In this document: in pieces, positions 17,262 to 26,841 of the stretch | Position numbering within the stretch: position 1 is the first letter of the stretch | Layout: the number at the start of each line of letters is the position of its first letter | From: Streptomyces californicus | GTDB lineage: Bacteria > Actinomycetota > Actinomycetes > Streptomycetales > Streptomycetaceae | DNA length: 64,000 bases | Assembly: GCF_000717645.1 (NCBI RefSeq) | Contig: NZ_JNZZ01000002.1 | Span: 248,001-312,000 of the forward strand | Direction of reading: 5' to 3' | Position numbers and translations under genes: made by a program | The notes under the pieces: generated by a model | Database searches by the model: none | What the model saw: the letters and a program-made list of their open reading frames with translations, nothing else | What the model was told of the DNA's origin: nothing

Positions 17262-18325
17262 GCGGGAGCAGCGAACGGCACGGGGCCCACGGCCGCCCGC
17301 CGACGCTCCGCGAGCGCTGGGAGGCGTACAAGAACGGTCCGTTCCTCCCCGCGACCGTCCTCGTCCTCATCGTCGCCGCGGCGGCCGGACTCTTCGCCGG
17401 CTCCTACACGTACGCCATGGCCAACCCCACCCCGCACCGCATCCCGGCGGCCCTGGTCACCGAGCCCGAGGTGCGCGGCGGGCGGGAGTTCGTCCTCGGG
17501 ATGGAGAAGGCGCTCGACGCCTCCCTCGACCTGCGCGACTATCCCGACGCCGCCGGAGCCCGCCGAGCGCTGGACGAGCAGAAGGTCTTCGCGATCGTGC
17601 GCGCCTCCGGGGGAGGGGTGGCGCTCCACGTGGCAGGCGCGTCCGGTGCGTCGGTGGCCGAACTCCTCGGCAAGGCCGGCGTCGAGGTGGGCGACGCCAC
17701 CGGCACCGAGGTCACGGTCAGGGACGTCAAACCGCTCCAGCGGGGCGATCCGCGCGGCCTCGCGCTGTTCTACATCTCGCTGGCCGCCGTCATCATGGGC
17801 TTCCTCGGCGCGATCCAGCTCAGCGTGCACGCCCACGGCCTCAACCCGGCCGAGCGCATCGCCTTCACCGTCGCCTACGCCCTGCTCGGCGGCTTCGCCA
17901 TCGCGGCGGCCGTGGACTGGTGGCTCGGGGCGGTGGACCTGCCGTTCGTCCAGTCCTGGCTGATCCTGGCGTTCACGATGTTCACCTCCGGCATGGTCTT
18001 CACCATGTTCAACACCCTGATGGGCCGCTGGGCGATGATCCCCACCTGGGGCGTCATGGTGCTCCTCGGCAACCCGTCCTCCGGCGGCGCGGTCTCCTGG
18101 CCGCTGCTGCCATCGGCGCTCGGCCACATCGGCCGCTGGCTGCCGCCGGGCGCGTCCGTCAACGCCCAGCACACCGCCGTCTACTACCAGGGCCACCAGT
18201 TCGTCTTCCCGTACCTGGTCCTCGCCGCGTGGGCGCTGGTCTCCTGCACGGTGTTCTGGGTGTGGCGGCACCGGCACCCGGGAGGCCGCGCCCGCACGCC
18301 GGAGCATGCGGCCGCGGCCACCTGA
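17258..18325 (+). CDS. Multi-pass membrane protein of ABC-2/YhgE-like (DUF3533-like) type
   Basis: A 355-residue membrane protein. One membrane segment (about 32-55) is followed by an outside loop of roughly 110 residues, then five further segments (about 170-190, 205-230, 235-260, 265-290 and 315-335). This layout of first helix, large outside domain and helical bundle resembles ABC-2-like permeases and the YhgE/Pip and SNG1 groups. No ATPase partner is next to it. Its GTG overlaps the polymerase stop, so it is translationally coupled to a DNA-repair gene, which has no obvious functional reason. Function unknown. Confidence 0.7.
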   Translation: MSGSSERHGAHGRPPTLRERWEAYKNGPFLPATVLVLIVAAAAGLFAGSYTYAMANPTPHRIPAALVTEPEVRGGREFVLGMEKALDASLDLRDYPDAAGARRALDEQKVFAIVRASGGGVALHVAGASGASVAELLGKAGVEVGDATGTEVTVRDVKPLQRGDPRGLALFYISLAAVIMGFLGAIQLSVHAHGLNPAERIAFTVAYALLGGFAIAAAVDWWLGAVDLPFVQSWLILAFTMFTSGMVFTMFNTLMGRWAMIPTWGVMVLLGNPSSGGAVSWPLLPSALGHIGRWLPPGASVNAQHTAVYYQGHQFVFPYLVLAAWALVSCTVFWVWRHRHPGGRARTPEHAAAAT

Positions 18326-18342
18326 GACCTTCTCCGCGCGGG

Positions 18343-20586
18343 TTACAGCTCCTTGATGCGGATGTCGCGGTAGGAGATGACGTCGGTGACGCCGTGGACC
18401 TGGAGCCCGATGTACCCGGAGGCGAACCGCCGGCCGTCGGTGCCCGGGTCGTCGCCCCGCGGCGGCTCGAAGAGCTGACCGCGCGTGTTGTCGAACCGGT
18501 TGATCAGGACACCGTTGCGGTAGATCTCGTACGTCTGGTCGACCACCTTGATCTCGTAGTCGTTCCAGGTGCCCTTGGGCGTGACCCCGGCGCCGCCGAG
18601 CCCCACCCGGTCGAAGCCGTAGACCGAACCGGTTTTGTACATGTCGCCGTCGGGCCGGTCGTTGATCTGGATCTCATGGCCGTACTTGATGGCGACCCAC
18701 TCGGGGCGGGACTCCTCCGGGTGGTCGTGGACCTTCGGGAAGCGGACGAAGACCCCGCCGTTGGCGTTGCCGGAGCCGGGGGCGTCGTCCCGCCACTGGA
18801 GCTTGAGCGAGTAGTCGCCGTAGGCCCGGTTCGGCAGCCACAGCATGCCCATGCCGTCCACCGAGGTCGAGCTGGTGATCGAGCCCTCCTCCTCGTTCAG
18901 CTCGAACCTGCCGCCGCCGACCTGCTCCCACTTGGCGAGGGAGGCCGCCGTGCCGTCGAAGAGCTTGGTGTAGCCCTCGGACTGGCCCGGCTTGCCGATG
19001 CCCGACTGCTTGGCGGCCTGGTTGATCGCCCTGCGCTCGCGCTGGTCGATGACGCCGTCGGTCTTGAGCTTGTCGAGGACCGCCGTGACGTGCTTGAGGA
19101 ACAGGGCGTTGGAGGACCAGTCCTTCTCGTCCTCGATCAGCTCGTTGATCGTGCAGCGGTTGCGGGTGATGCGGTTGGGGACGCCCGTGTCGATCGTGCC
19201 GACGAAGACGGTGTGCCGCTCGTCGAACTCCGCGCAGTTCGGCGCGGGGACCCCGCCGCCCCGGGCGATGGTGAACGACGCCTTCTTCGCCGCGGAGGTG
19301 TTGCCCGCCTTGTCGGTCGCCCGGTGGGCGATGATGTGGTGGCCCACCCGGTCCACGATCACCGGGGCGGTGTACGCGAGGTACGGTCCGCCGTCGAGGC
19401 TGTACTCCACCTTGTCCACGCCCGAGTCGTCGTCGGTCGCGGTCACGGTCGCCCTGGCGCTGGTGATGAACGCGCCGTCGCTGTTCCGGTCGCCCTCCAC
19501 CTTCGCCGAGGTCTCCGGAGCCGTCCGGTCCTGTGACGGCGGCTCGACCACGGTGAACGCGACGGACTTCTCGGCCGCGACGTTGCCCGACCGGTCGGTG
19601 GCCCGGTAGCGGACCGTGTGCTCGCCGGTCTCGTGGACCATCACCGGCGCGGTGTACGCCTTCCACGCGCCGTCGGCGCCGAGCGCGTACTCGATGGTGT
19701 TGACGCCGGACCCGGTGTCGGACGCGGTGACGGTGACCGTGGCCATGCCCAGGTACGCGCCCGCGTCGTCCTTCTCGCCCGTGACGGTCGCCGAGGTCTC
19801 CGGCGGGGTCTCGTCGTCGGTCGGCGGTGCCGCCACCGCGAAGTCGACGGACTTCTCCGCGGCCGCGTTGCCGGCCTTGTCGGTGGCCCGGTAGCGAACG
19901 GTGTGGTCGCCGACCTCGTCCACCACGACGGGCGCGGTGTAGGGCTGCCACGCGCCGTCGGCCCCGAGCGCGTACTCGACGGTGTCGACGCCGGAGCCCG
20001 CGTCGCTGGCCTCGACGGTGACGGTGGCCTGGCCGATGTATGCGCCGTCGCCGTTCTTGTCGCCGTCGACCTTCGCCGAGGTGGCGGGGGCCTCGGTGTC
20101 CTCGCCGCCACCGCCCTCGGTGACCGTCAGGACGCCCTTCATCTCACCGTGGCCGGGGATCGTGCAGTGGTAGAAGTACTTCCCCGGCGTGAGGGTGACC
20201 TCGACGCTGTGCTTGCCGCCCTCGGCGTCGCTCGGATTGGCGAGGATGTTCAGCTGGACGTCGCTGTTGTACTCCGGGTCCGATGTGCTGAACGTCAGCG
20301 TGTGCGGCATGCTCGTGGTGTTGCCGGTGGCCGCGCTGTTCTCGAAGACGATGGTCGCCTTGCCGGCCACCGCCGTCTCCGGCGCGGTCAGGTAGTGGTC
20401 GATCGGGTCGCCCGCGGTCCAGGTGAGCACCTGGTCCGCCGCCTCGGCCGCGGGGGCGTCGCCGCCCTTGCCGTACGCGGCCGTCGAGGTCAGCCCGAGG
20501 ACCATCAGCAGGGAGGCCAGCAGGGCCGTCCAGAGGCGCGGCGGCCGGCGCCGCCTCCGCCGTCCCGGGAGGGAGGGGTGTCTCAC
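18343..20586 (-). CDS. Secreted cupredoxin, three Ig-like repeats and 3-keto-disaccharide hydrolase (DUF1080) domain
   Basis: A 747-residue exported multidomain protein. GTG 20586 overlaps the stop of the upstream gene (GTGA) and gives an Arg-rich signal sequence (cleavage near residue 38). Next comes a plastocyanin-like domain (about 50-156) whose ligands are visible: His95 in MPHTL, and Cys141, His146 and Met149 in YHCTIPGHGEMKG. Three repeats of about 90 residues follow (about 165-440), each with APETSA..., SGVDTVEYALG, and VRYRATDKAGN; these are OmpL47/Ig-like. The C-terminus (about 545-747) is a jelly-roll DUF1080 domain (LFDGTAASLAKWEQ, NGGVFVRFP, YEIQ-type strands, GYIGLQVHG). DUF1080 members include 3-keto-glycoside hydrolases. 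Probably acts outside the cell on oxidised sugars. Confidence 0.88.
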   Translation of the reverse strand: MRHPSLPGRRRRRRPPRLWTALLASLLMVLGLTSTAAYGKGGDAPAAEAADQVLTWTAGDPIDHYLTAPETAVAGKATIVFENSAATGNTTSMPHTLTFSTSDPEYNSDVQLNILANPSDAEGGKHSVEVTLTPGKYFYHCTIPGHGEMKGVLTVTEGGGGEDTEAPATSAKVDGDKNGDGAYIGQATVTVEASDAGSGVDTVEYALGADGAWQPYTAPVVVDEVGDHTVRYRATDKAGNAAAEKSVDFAVAAPPTDDETPPETSATVTGEKDDAGAYLGMATVTVTASDTGSGVNTIEYALGADGAWKAYTAPVMVHETGEHTVRYRATDRSGNVAAEKSVAFTVVEPPSQDRTAPETSAKVEGDRNSDGAFITSARATVTATDDDSGVDKVEYSLDGGPYLAYTAPVIVDRVGHHIIAHRATDKAGNTSAAKKASFTIARGGGVPAPNCAEFDERHTVFVGTIDTGVPNRITRNRCTINELIEDEKDWSSNALFLKHVTAVLDKLKTDGVIDQRERRAINQAAKQSGIGKPGQSEGYTKLFDGTAASLAKWEQVGGGRFELNEEEGSITSSTSVDGMGMLWLPNRAYGDYSLKLQWRDDAPGSGNANGGVFVRFPKVHDHPEESRPEWVAIKYGHEIQINDRPDGDMYKTGSVYGFDRVGLGGAGVTPKGTWNDYEIKVVDQTYEIYRNGVLINRFDNTRGQLFEPPRGDDPGTDGRRFASGYIGLQVHGVTDVISYRDIRIKEL

Positions 20587-23087
20587 TTCGCCGCCGCCTT
20601 TCCGACGAGGTCCGCGACGGCCGGGGTCGCGCCGCCGCCCTTGTACGTCACGCGCCACAGCGCGGACTTGGAGTCCGAGGTGAAGAAGCCGCGCCCGTAG
20701 TCGAGGACGTACAGCGAACCGTCCGGAGCGAACTTCCAGTCCATCAGGTTGCGGATGCCGTCCGCCCCGACCGGGATGATCTTCTTCAACGACTCGGCGT
20801 GCGTGGGCAGTCCGCCCTTGCCGACCGTCTTCGGGTCGGTGAGCACGGCGTGCCGGGGCTGGGTGTCGTCGTAGAAGTCGCCGACGAACCACTTGCCGTC
20901 CCAGTACGCCGGCCACTTCGCGGTGGACTCGCTGCTCGCGTCGTAGCGGTAGACCGGGCCGTTCATCGTGGCCTGCCCGCCGCCCTTGAGCCAGGGCAGG
21001 AGCTGCTTGCCCTCCTCCGTCTTGTAGCTCGGTACGCCGTTGGCGTCGCGCGGGTAGTCGACCCCGCCGCCCTGAGGGGAGTACCAGATGGTGTTCGGCG
21101 TCACCGGCGGCAGCTTGACCAGGCCGTCGTTGTTCGGCGACTCGTTCTTCGGGGCCTTGCAGTCGTACCAGCCGAGAGGCTTCGTCGGGTCCGGCAGATT
21201 GCGGTCCCGGTAGGGCTGGTTGTTGCCCATGCAGTACGGCCAGCCGTGGTTGCCCGCCTTGGTGATCGCGGCGAACGTGTCGTACTTCGCCGGGCCCCAC
21301 GTGGTGGAGGGCGAGCCCGCGTCGGGGCCGACCCAGCCCGCGTACAGGGTGTCCGTCGCCGGGTCGATCGAGATGCGGGCCGGGTTGCGCACGCCCATCA
21401 CGTAGATCTCGCCGCGCGTCTTGCCGCCGCCCTCGTCCGGCTCCTTGCCGGTGAAGAGGTTGCCCGACGGCAGCGTGTACGTGCCGTCGCCCTCCGGGTG
21501 GATGCGCAGGATCTTCCCGTTGAGGTTGTTGGTGTTGCCGGCGGTGCGCCGGGCGTCGGCGAACGAGACGCCCTTGTAGTTCGGCTGCGGGTTGTTGCCG
21601 GAGTAACCGTCGCTGAAACCGGAGGAGTTGTTGTCACCGGTCGCGATGTACAGGTTGTCCTGGGAGTCCCACGCCATCCCGCCGCCCGCGTGGCAGCAGC
21701 TGTTGATCTGCACCGGCCAGCCGAGCAGCACCTTCTCCGAGGCCAGGTCCAGCTTGTCGGTCGACGGGTCGAAGGTGAAGCGCGAGACCTGGCGGGTCGC
21801 CATGCGCTTGTCGCGGTCGATCTTCGCGTGCGGCGTGTAGTGCAGGTACACCCACCCGTTCGACGCGAAGCCGGGGTCCAGCTCGATGCCGAGCAACCCC
21901 TCCTCGACCTTGACCAGTTCGTCGCCGCCGCCCTTGTTGCCGAAGACGTCGAGCGCCCCGGCCAGGGTGACCTTCTTCGTCTTCGGGTCGTAGACGTGGA
22001 TCTCGCCCTTGCCCTTGCCGATGTTCGGGTCGTTCCAGTCGGTGACGACCGGGACCGAACTGGCCGTGCCGCCGCGCCCGATGTAGAAGATCCGCCCGTC
22101 CGGCGCGGTCACCAGGCCGTGCGGTTCGCCGATCTGGTCGTTCTGGCCCGGCTGGTTGGGCCGGGTGACGCGCTCGGCCGCGTAGTTGGAGGTGATCGTC
22201 GCCTTGCAGTCGGCCTGCGAGGTCCGGTTGGTCCAGGCGAGCGCGCCGCGCAGGTGGTCGCGGAAGTCGGTCTCCGCGAAGCTGTCCGCCGTGCCGCCCA
22301 TCGCCGTGTAGAAGGACCGGCCGCCGTCGTAGTCGCGGCACCAGGAGACCGGGTGGTCCCAGCCGTTGGCGTTCGCGCCCGGCTTGTACGTCGACTCCCG
22401 GACGCGTGCCACGGTGTGGACGTCGCCGGACGGGTTCTTCGCCCAGTTCAGCCAGGCGTCGGGGCGCTTCCACTCCAGCGGCAGGTTCTTGGTCGCCGGG
22501 TGGATCCGGTCCCCGACCTCCACCGTCGCCCGCTGGACCGGGGCCGGGCCGTTCGCCGCCGGACGGGCGCCGACCAGACCGGTGAACCAGTCCGAGTACG
22601 GCTCGGTCCGCGCCGCGTCGTGGATGCCGAGGAAGCCGCCGCCCGCCTCCATGTACGCCTCGAGACCCGCCTCCTGCGCCGGGTCGAGGACGTCGCCCCC
22701 GCCGGTCAGGAAGACGACGGCGTGGAAGGAGCCGAGCCGCTTGCCGTTGGTGAAGACCTTCGGATCATTGGTGGCCACCGTGGTGAACCGCTGTCCCTCC
22801 GGTCCGGAGAGCCCGATCTTCTCGATCGCCGCGATCCCGGCGTCGGCGTACGGCGCCTCGTCGCCCGCCGACGCGTGGAACACCAGCACCTTGACCTGGT
22901 TCTTCGCACCCGGCGGCGACGGCAGGGACAACGTTGTCGCCATCTTCTCCACCAGGGCCCGGTCCGGCGACGTGTCGGCGCTGGCCGGGCCGCCCGCGCC
23001 CAGCATGGACACGGTCAGTGCGCCGGCCGCCACGGCCGCCGCGAGGCCGCGTCGTGATCTGGACCGGTGATGCGATGCGCGCTGCAT
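20583..23087 (-). CDS. Secreted ThuA domain plus glucose/sorbosone dehydrogenase-type beta-propeller fusion
   Basis: An 834-residue exported protein. ATG 23087 gives a signal with RSRSRRG and a hydrophobic core ending ASA (about 38); a ribosome site (GAGGGGTGGG) precedes it. Residues about 53-285 form a ThuA domain (VLVFHASAGDE, VVFLTGGGDVLD, GGGFLGIHDAA, WCRDYDGGRSFYTAMGG). ThuA proteins are linked to 3-keto-sugar metabolism. Residues about 305-820 form a six-bladed sugar-dehydrogenase propeller (EPHGLVTAPDGRIFY, GLLGIELDPGF, CCHAGGGMAWDSQDNLYIATGD, NLNGKILRI, MGVRNPARIS). The CCHAGG histidine sits where soluble PQQ glucose dehydrogenases have their catalytic base. Upstream of and overlapping the cupredoxin gene, so one operon. 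The cofactor is not proven. Confidence 0.87.
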   Translation of the reverse strand: MQRASHHRSRSRRGLAAAVAAGALTVSMLGAGGPASADTSPDRALVEKMATTLSLPSPPGAKNQVKVLVFHASAGDEAPYADAGIAAIEKIGLSGPEGQRFTTVATNDPKVFTNGKRLGSFHAVVFLTGGGDVLDPAQEAGLEAYMEAGGGFLGIHDAARTEPYSDWFTGLVGARPAANGPAPVQRATVEVGDRIHPATKNLPLEWKRPDAWLNWAKNPSGDVHTVARVRESTYKPGANANGWDHPVSWCRDYDGGRSFYTAMGGTADSFAETDFRDHLRGALAWTNRTSQADCKATITSNYAAERVTRPNQPGQNDQIGEPHGLVTAPDGRIFYIGRGGTASSVPVVTDWNDPNIGKGKGEIHVYDPKTKKVTLAGALDVFGNKGGGDELVKVEEGLLGIELDPGFASNGWVYLHYTPHAKIDRDKRMATRQVSRFTFDPSTDKLDLASEKVLLGWPVQINSCCHAGGGMAWDSQDNLYIATGDNNSSGFSDGYSGNNPQPNYKGVSFADARRTAGNTNNLNGKILRIHPEGDGTYTLPSGNLFTGKEPDEGGGKTRGEIYVMGVRNPARISIDPATDTLYAGWVGPDAGSPSTTWGPAKYDTFAAITKAGNHGWPYCMGNNQPYRDRNLPDPTKPLGWYDCKAPKNESPNNDGLVKLPPVTPNTIWYSPQGGGVDYPRDANGVPSYKTEEGKQLLPWLKGGGQATMNGPVYRYDASSESTAKWPAYWDGKWFVGDFYDDTQPRHAVLTDPKTVGKGGLPTHAESLKKIIPVGADGIRNLMDWKFAPDGSLYVLDYGRGFFTSDSKSALWRVTYKGGGATPAVADLVGKAAAK

Positions 23088-23361
23088 GGGGTCACCCACC
23101 CCTCTCTGGTCACTGCACCTCTCGGTGACTGTGGCTTGCTCGCTCTTCGTCGGTGCCTCTCGATTCACCGCGACAGCGCATGAAGCTAGACCTCTTTTCG
23201 CGGCGCGCCAAGAGATGAGGCGGCATTCGAACGAACTTTGTCCTGAGTGTGGATAAACGGGGGTGCCCCGGCTACGGTGTGGCCCGTTCCGGCGATCCCG
23301 CGAGTGGCCGCCCCCGTAGCGGCCGTTCCGCCAGTTTCCTTATCGCAGTGGGGAGTTCGAC
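23088..23361. promoter_or_regulatory. Divergent promoter region between the ThuA/dehydrogenase and laccase genes
   Basis: This 274-base spacer serves two divergent exported-protein genes and has an A+T-richer part around 23165-23260. I see no convincing consensus promoter or long inverted repeat and no small gene. Shared control of the two sides is an inference from the arrangement. Confidence 0.4.
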
Positions 23362-24396
23362 ATGGACCGAAGGACCTTCAGCCGCCGGATGCTGGTCGGC
23401 GGAGCCGCCGCTGCCGCCACGGGGGTGACATCGTTGTCGCTCGGGGCCGTGGAAGCGAGCTCCGCCGAGAAGCCGCCCCGTACGGCTCCGGCCGGCGGAG
23501 TGGTGCGCCGACTGAAGATGTACGCCGAGAAGCTGCCGGACGGTCAGCTCGGCTACGGCTTCGAGAAGGGCAAGGCGTCGATCCCCGGCCCCCTCATCGA
23601 GCTGAACGAGGGCGACACGGTCCACATCGACTTCGAGAACCTCACCGACGTCGACGCCAGTCTCCACGTCCACGGCGTGGACTACGACATCGCCAACGAC
23701 GGCACCCGGATGAACAAGAGCCACGTCGAGCCCGGCGGAACCCGGACGTACACCTGGCGCACCCACGCCCCGGGCCGCCGCAAGGACGGCACCTGGGAGC
23801 CCGGCAGCGCGGGCTACTGGCACTACCACGACCACGTCGTCGGCACGGACCACGGCACCGGCGGCATCCGCAAGGGGCTCTACGGACCCGTCGTGGTCCG
23901 CCGCAAGGGGGACATCCTGCCGGACCAGACGTGCACGGTCGTCTTCAACGACATGATGATCAACAACAAGACGGCCCACAACAGCGTCAACTTCGAGGCC
24001 ACGGTGGGGGACCGGCTCGAATTCGTGATGATCACGCACGGCGAGTACTACCACACCTTCCACATCCACGGTCACCGCTGGGCCGACAACCGGACCGGCC
24101 TCCTCACCGGCCCCGACGACCCCAGCCGGGTGATCGACAACAAGATCTGCGGTCCCGCGGACTCCTTCGGCCTCCAGATCATCGCGGGCGAACGCGTGGG
24201 GGCGGGCGCGTGGATGTACCACTGCCACGTCCAGAGCCACTCGGACATGGGCATGGCGGGCCTGCTGCTGATCAAGAAGCCGGACGGCACGATCCCGGGG
24301 TACGAGCCGCATCACAGCACGGCCGGGGCGGAGGAGAAGAAGACGGAGAACGGGGTGGGCGAGAAGGCCGCCGGAGCCGGCGGGCACCAGCACTGA
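23362..24396 (+). CDS. Tat-exported two-domain multicopper oxidase (small laccase)
   Basis: A 344-residue copper oxidase that couples four one-electron oxidations of phenolic-type substrates to reduction of oxygen to water. The Tat signal has [12 protein letters not shown] followed by an Ala-rich core. Copper motifs are all present: LHVHG (102-104), HYHDH (154-158), HTFHIHGH (231-238) and [12 protein letters not shown] (287-298). The two-cupredoxin length and motif spacing match streptomycete SLAC enzymes, which are active as trimers with trinuclear copper sites between subunits. The tail is polar and ends in GGHQH. Divergent from the ThuA/dehydrogenase-cupredoxin operon. Confidence 0.95.
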   Translation: MDRRTFSRRMLVGGAAAAATGVTSLSLGAVEASSAEKPPRTAPAGGVVRRLKMYAEKLPDGQLGYGFEKGKASIPGPLIELNEGDTVHIDFENLTDVDASLHVHGVDYDIANDGTRMNKSHVEPGGTRTYTWRTHAPGRRKDGTWEPGSAGYWHYHDHVVGTDHGTGGIRKGLYGPVVVRRKGDILPDQTCTVVFNDMMINNKTAHNSVNFEATVGDRLEFVMITHGEYYHTFHIHGHRWADNRTGLLTGPDDPSRVIDNKICGPADSFGLQIIAGERVGAGAWMYHCHVQSHSDMGMAGLLLIKKPDGTIPGYEPHHSTAGAEEKKTENGVGEKAAGAGGHQH

Positions 24397-24462
24397 CGCC
24401 GATCCGGCCCGAGGGGGCGGCGGGCGCCGGAAGCGAACGCCGTCGGCCACATCCGGTCGGAG

Positions 24463-26841
24463 TCACGCCCAGTCGGGGTCGCCCCGTGGCGCGGGGGCCG
24501 GACCGGGCGCGGGGTTCGCGCTGGGCGTGGGGTCCGGCCCAGGCGTGAGGTTCGCACTGTGCTCGGGGTCCGGCCCGGGTGTGGAGTCCGGATCGGGCGC
24601 GGGGTTCGCGTCGGGCGCCGGGTCAGGGCCCTTCGGCGCCCCCGCCATCCGCTGCTGCTCCTCCTCGACGATGCGCCGCGCCAGCGCCGCGTCCGAGACG
24701 TCGACCGCGTCCGGCGTGGTCTCCGCGAGATCGCTGCGCCGCGCGTACGCGTCGAACAGCCGGTTCTTCCGGGCCAGCAGCTCCACCAGCCGCTGGTCCA
24801 CGCTGTCCTCGGCGAGCAGCCGGTGCACCTGGACCGTGCGCACCTGGCCCATCCGGTGCGCACGGGCCACCGCCTGGTGCTCCAGCGTGGGCTTGACCTG
24901 CGGCTCGCACAGGATCACCACGGAGGCCGCCTGCAGATTCAGACCGGTGCCGCCCGCCTGGATCTGGCTCAGCAGCACCGCGTGCCCCTCCACCGAGGAG
25001 AACGCGTCGACCAGCTCCTGCCGCCCGGCCGGCGGGATGCTCCCCGAGAGGGGCCCGACGACGTCCGGGCCCAGGGCCTCGCCGACCGCCGCGAGAACCT
25101 CGCGGAAGTAGGAGAACACGACCACCTTCAGACCGTTCTCCCGCGCCTCGCCGACCAGTTCGCGCAGCCGCTCCAGCTTCGCGGAGGTCGCGGGCACGGC
25201 GTACGCGGCCCGGCGCATCCGCATGAACCGGCCGGAGGCGACCGCCTCGCGGTACGCCTCCCGGTCCTCGGGCCCGAACTCCTCCCACTCGTCCACCTGG
25301 ACCAGCGCCGGGAGTTCGGCGAGGACGTCCGCCTGGTTGCGGCGCAGATAGGCGGGCGCCACGGCCCGGCGGAAGGCCCGCGACCCGGCCGCGCCGTGCG
25401 TCGTGCTCACCGCCGGGGCCAGCTCGGGCCTCAGCCGGCGCACCAGGCTGCGGAACTCCTCCACCCGGTTCTCCATCGGGGTGCCGGTGAGGAACAGGAC
25501 GTGCTCCACCTGCTCCGCCCACCCCGCCACCGCAGGGGACCTGCGCGTCTCGGCGTTCTTCACGAAGTGCGCCTCGTCCACCACCAGCATGGCCGGCCGT
25601 ACCCGTGCCGCCGCGCCCCCGGGCAGCAGGTGCAGTGCGTCGAAGGTGGTCACCGCCACCCCGCCGGCCTCCCGCCAGTCCGCGAACGCCTCGGTCCGCT
25701 CCGTACCGTGCACGGGGACGGCGCGCAGGGTGGAGCGGGCCCGGATCTCGCGGGTCCAGTTGATCAGCACGCTCGCCGGGCAGACCACGAGGAAGTGGGT
25801 CTCGCCGCCGGCGGCGAGGTGGGCCAGTGCGGCGATGGCCTGCACGGTCTTGCCGAGGCCCATCTCGTCCCCGATGATCACCCGCTTCTGCGCCAGCGCG
25901 AAGCGCGCTCCGAACGCCTGGTAGCCGCGCAGCGACACCCGCAGGAACGTGTCGTCCAGCCGCAGCGCCCGCACCCGGTCCGCGATCCCGGCGGGCAGGA
26001 ACCCTTCGGCCGCGTCCCGGTCCGGGCCGCTGCCGGACAGCTCCGCGAGCAGGCTGTAGTACTCGGCGGACCGCAGCTCGAAGTCCACCCACGCCTCGGC
26101 GGGGGAGGCGTCGGAGCGCAGCAGGTCGGCCGACGCCTGCGCGAACAGGACCGGCAGCTCCCGCTCGTCGGCGTCCGCCACCGCCGCCCGCACCGCGCCG
26201 AGCGCTTCGCGCACCCGCGCCCGCGTCCCGGCCCCGGCGAGCAGCATGCGCAGCCGGCTCCCGGCGGGCGCGGCGGACTCCACGGGCTCTTCCAGCAGTC
26301 CGGTCAGCCGCCGGGCCGCGTCCACCGCCCGGCGCGCGCCCGGGCCCGCCTCGACGAGCCGGTGCAGGGCGGTGACCAGGGCGGTGCTCGTGTCGTCCGG
26401 GGCGTCCACGTCGATCCGCACCGAGACGGTGTCGCGCACGGCGTGGGCGATCTGCCGGGCGGCGGCCAGCGCCTGGTCGGCGGTGTGCGCCCCGACCCCG
26501 GGAAGCTGCCGCAGCGCGTACCGGTCGGTGCCGTGGACCTGGCCGACCGTGCCGAACCCGGCCTGCTCCAGGGCCCCGAGCCGCAGCCGGCCCTCCGTGA
26601 CGTCCTTGAGCCGGGAGACGGGGATGTGGGCCAGCTCCCGGCCCACCAGGGAGTCGAGGAGCGGGTCGAGCACGGTCCGTACGGCGTCCACCGCGCCCGC
26701 CCGGTCCGCCGGCACGGCACGGGCGCCCGCCAGCAGCCGCTCGGCCCGCGCCAGCAGCTCCCGCGCCGCCGCGCCCACGGCCACCGGGTCACCGGCCGCC
26801 GCAGGCGCGCCCGTAGTGCCCGCCGTCCCGCTCCGCCTCAT
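24463..26841 (-). CDS. SNF2-family DEAD/DEAH-box helicase with N-terminal HhH region
   Basis: A 792-residue ATP-driven DNA translocase. ATG 26841 follows an AGAGGGA ribosome site. The N-terminal 300 residues hold a helix-hairpin-helix element (ALRQLPGVGAHTADQAL, about 109-125). The motor begins with RGYQAFGARFAL and GDEMGLGKT (324-332), then VVDEAHFVKN, LTGTPMENR, and in the second lobe VVVFSYF, SQIQAGGTGLNLQAAS and ARAHRMGQ. The C-terminal 55 residues are a Pro/Asp/Ala repeat tail (degenerate coding repeat 24480-24620). The family remodels protein-DNA complexes or acts in repair. It is a single gene with no nuclease or methylase partner nearby, so a defence role has no support here. Confidence 0.9.
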   Translation of the reverse strand: MRRSGTAGTTGAPAAAGDPVAVGAAARELLARAERLLAGARAVPADRAGAVDAVRTVLDPLLDSLVGRELAHIPVSRLKDVTEGRLRLGALEQAGFGTVGQVHGTDRYALRQLPGVGAHTADQALAAARQIAHAVRDTVSVRIDVDAPDDTSTALVTALHRLVEAGPGARRAVDAARRLTGLLEEPVESAAPAGSRLRMLLAGAGTRARVREALGAVRAAVADADERELPVLFAQASADLLRSDASPAEAWVDFELRSAEYYSLLAELSGSGPDRDAAEGFLPAGIADRVRALRLDDTFLRVSLRGYQAFGARFALAQKRVIIGDEMGLGKTVQAIAALAHLAAGGETHFLVVCPASVLINWTREIRARSTLRAVPVHGTERTEAFADWREAGGVAVTTFDALHLLPGGAAARVRPAMLVVDEAHFVKNAETRRSPAVAGWAEQVEHVLFLTGTPMENRVEEFRSLVRRLRPELAPAVSTTHGAAGSRAFRRAVAPAYLRRNQADVLAELPALVQVDEWEEFGPEDREAYREAVASGRFMRMRRAAYAVPATSAKLERLRELVGEARENGLKVVVFSYFREVLAAVGEALGPDVVGPLSGSIPPAGRQELVDAFSSVEGHAVLLSQIQAGGTGLNLQAASVVILCEPQVKPTLEHQAVARAHRMGQVRTVQVHRLLAEDSVDQRLVELLARKNRLFDAYARRSDLAETTPDAVDVSDAALARRIVEEEQQRMAGAPKGPDPAPDANPAPDPDSTPGPDPEHSANLTPGPDPTPSANPAPGPAPAPRGDPDWA

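Noticed and set aside
24463..26841. SNF2 helicase as part of a phage-defence island
   Set aside because: Neighbours are ordinary metabolic genes; no nuclease, methylase, PLD or DUF1998 partner is present.
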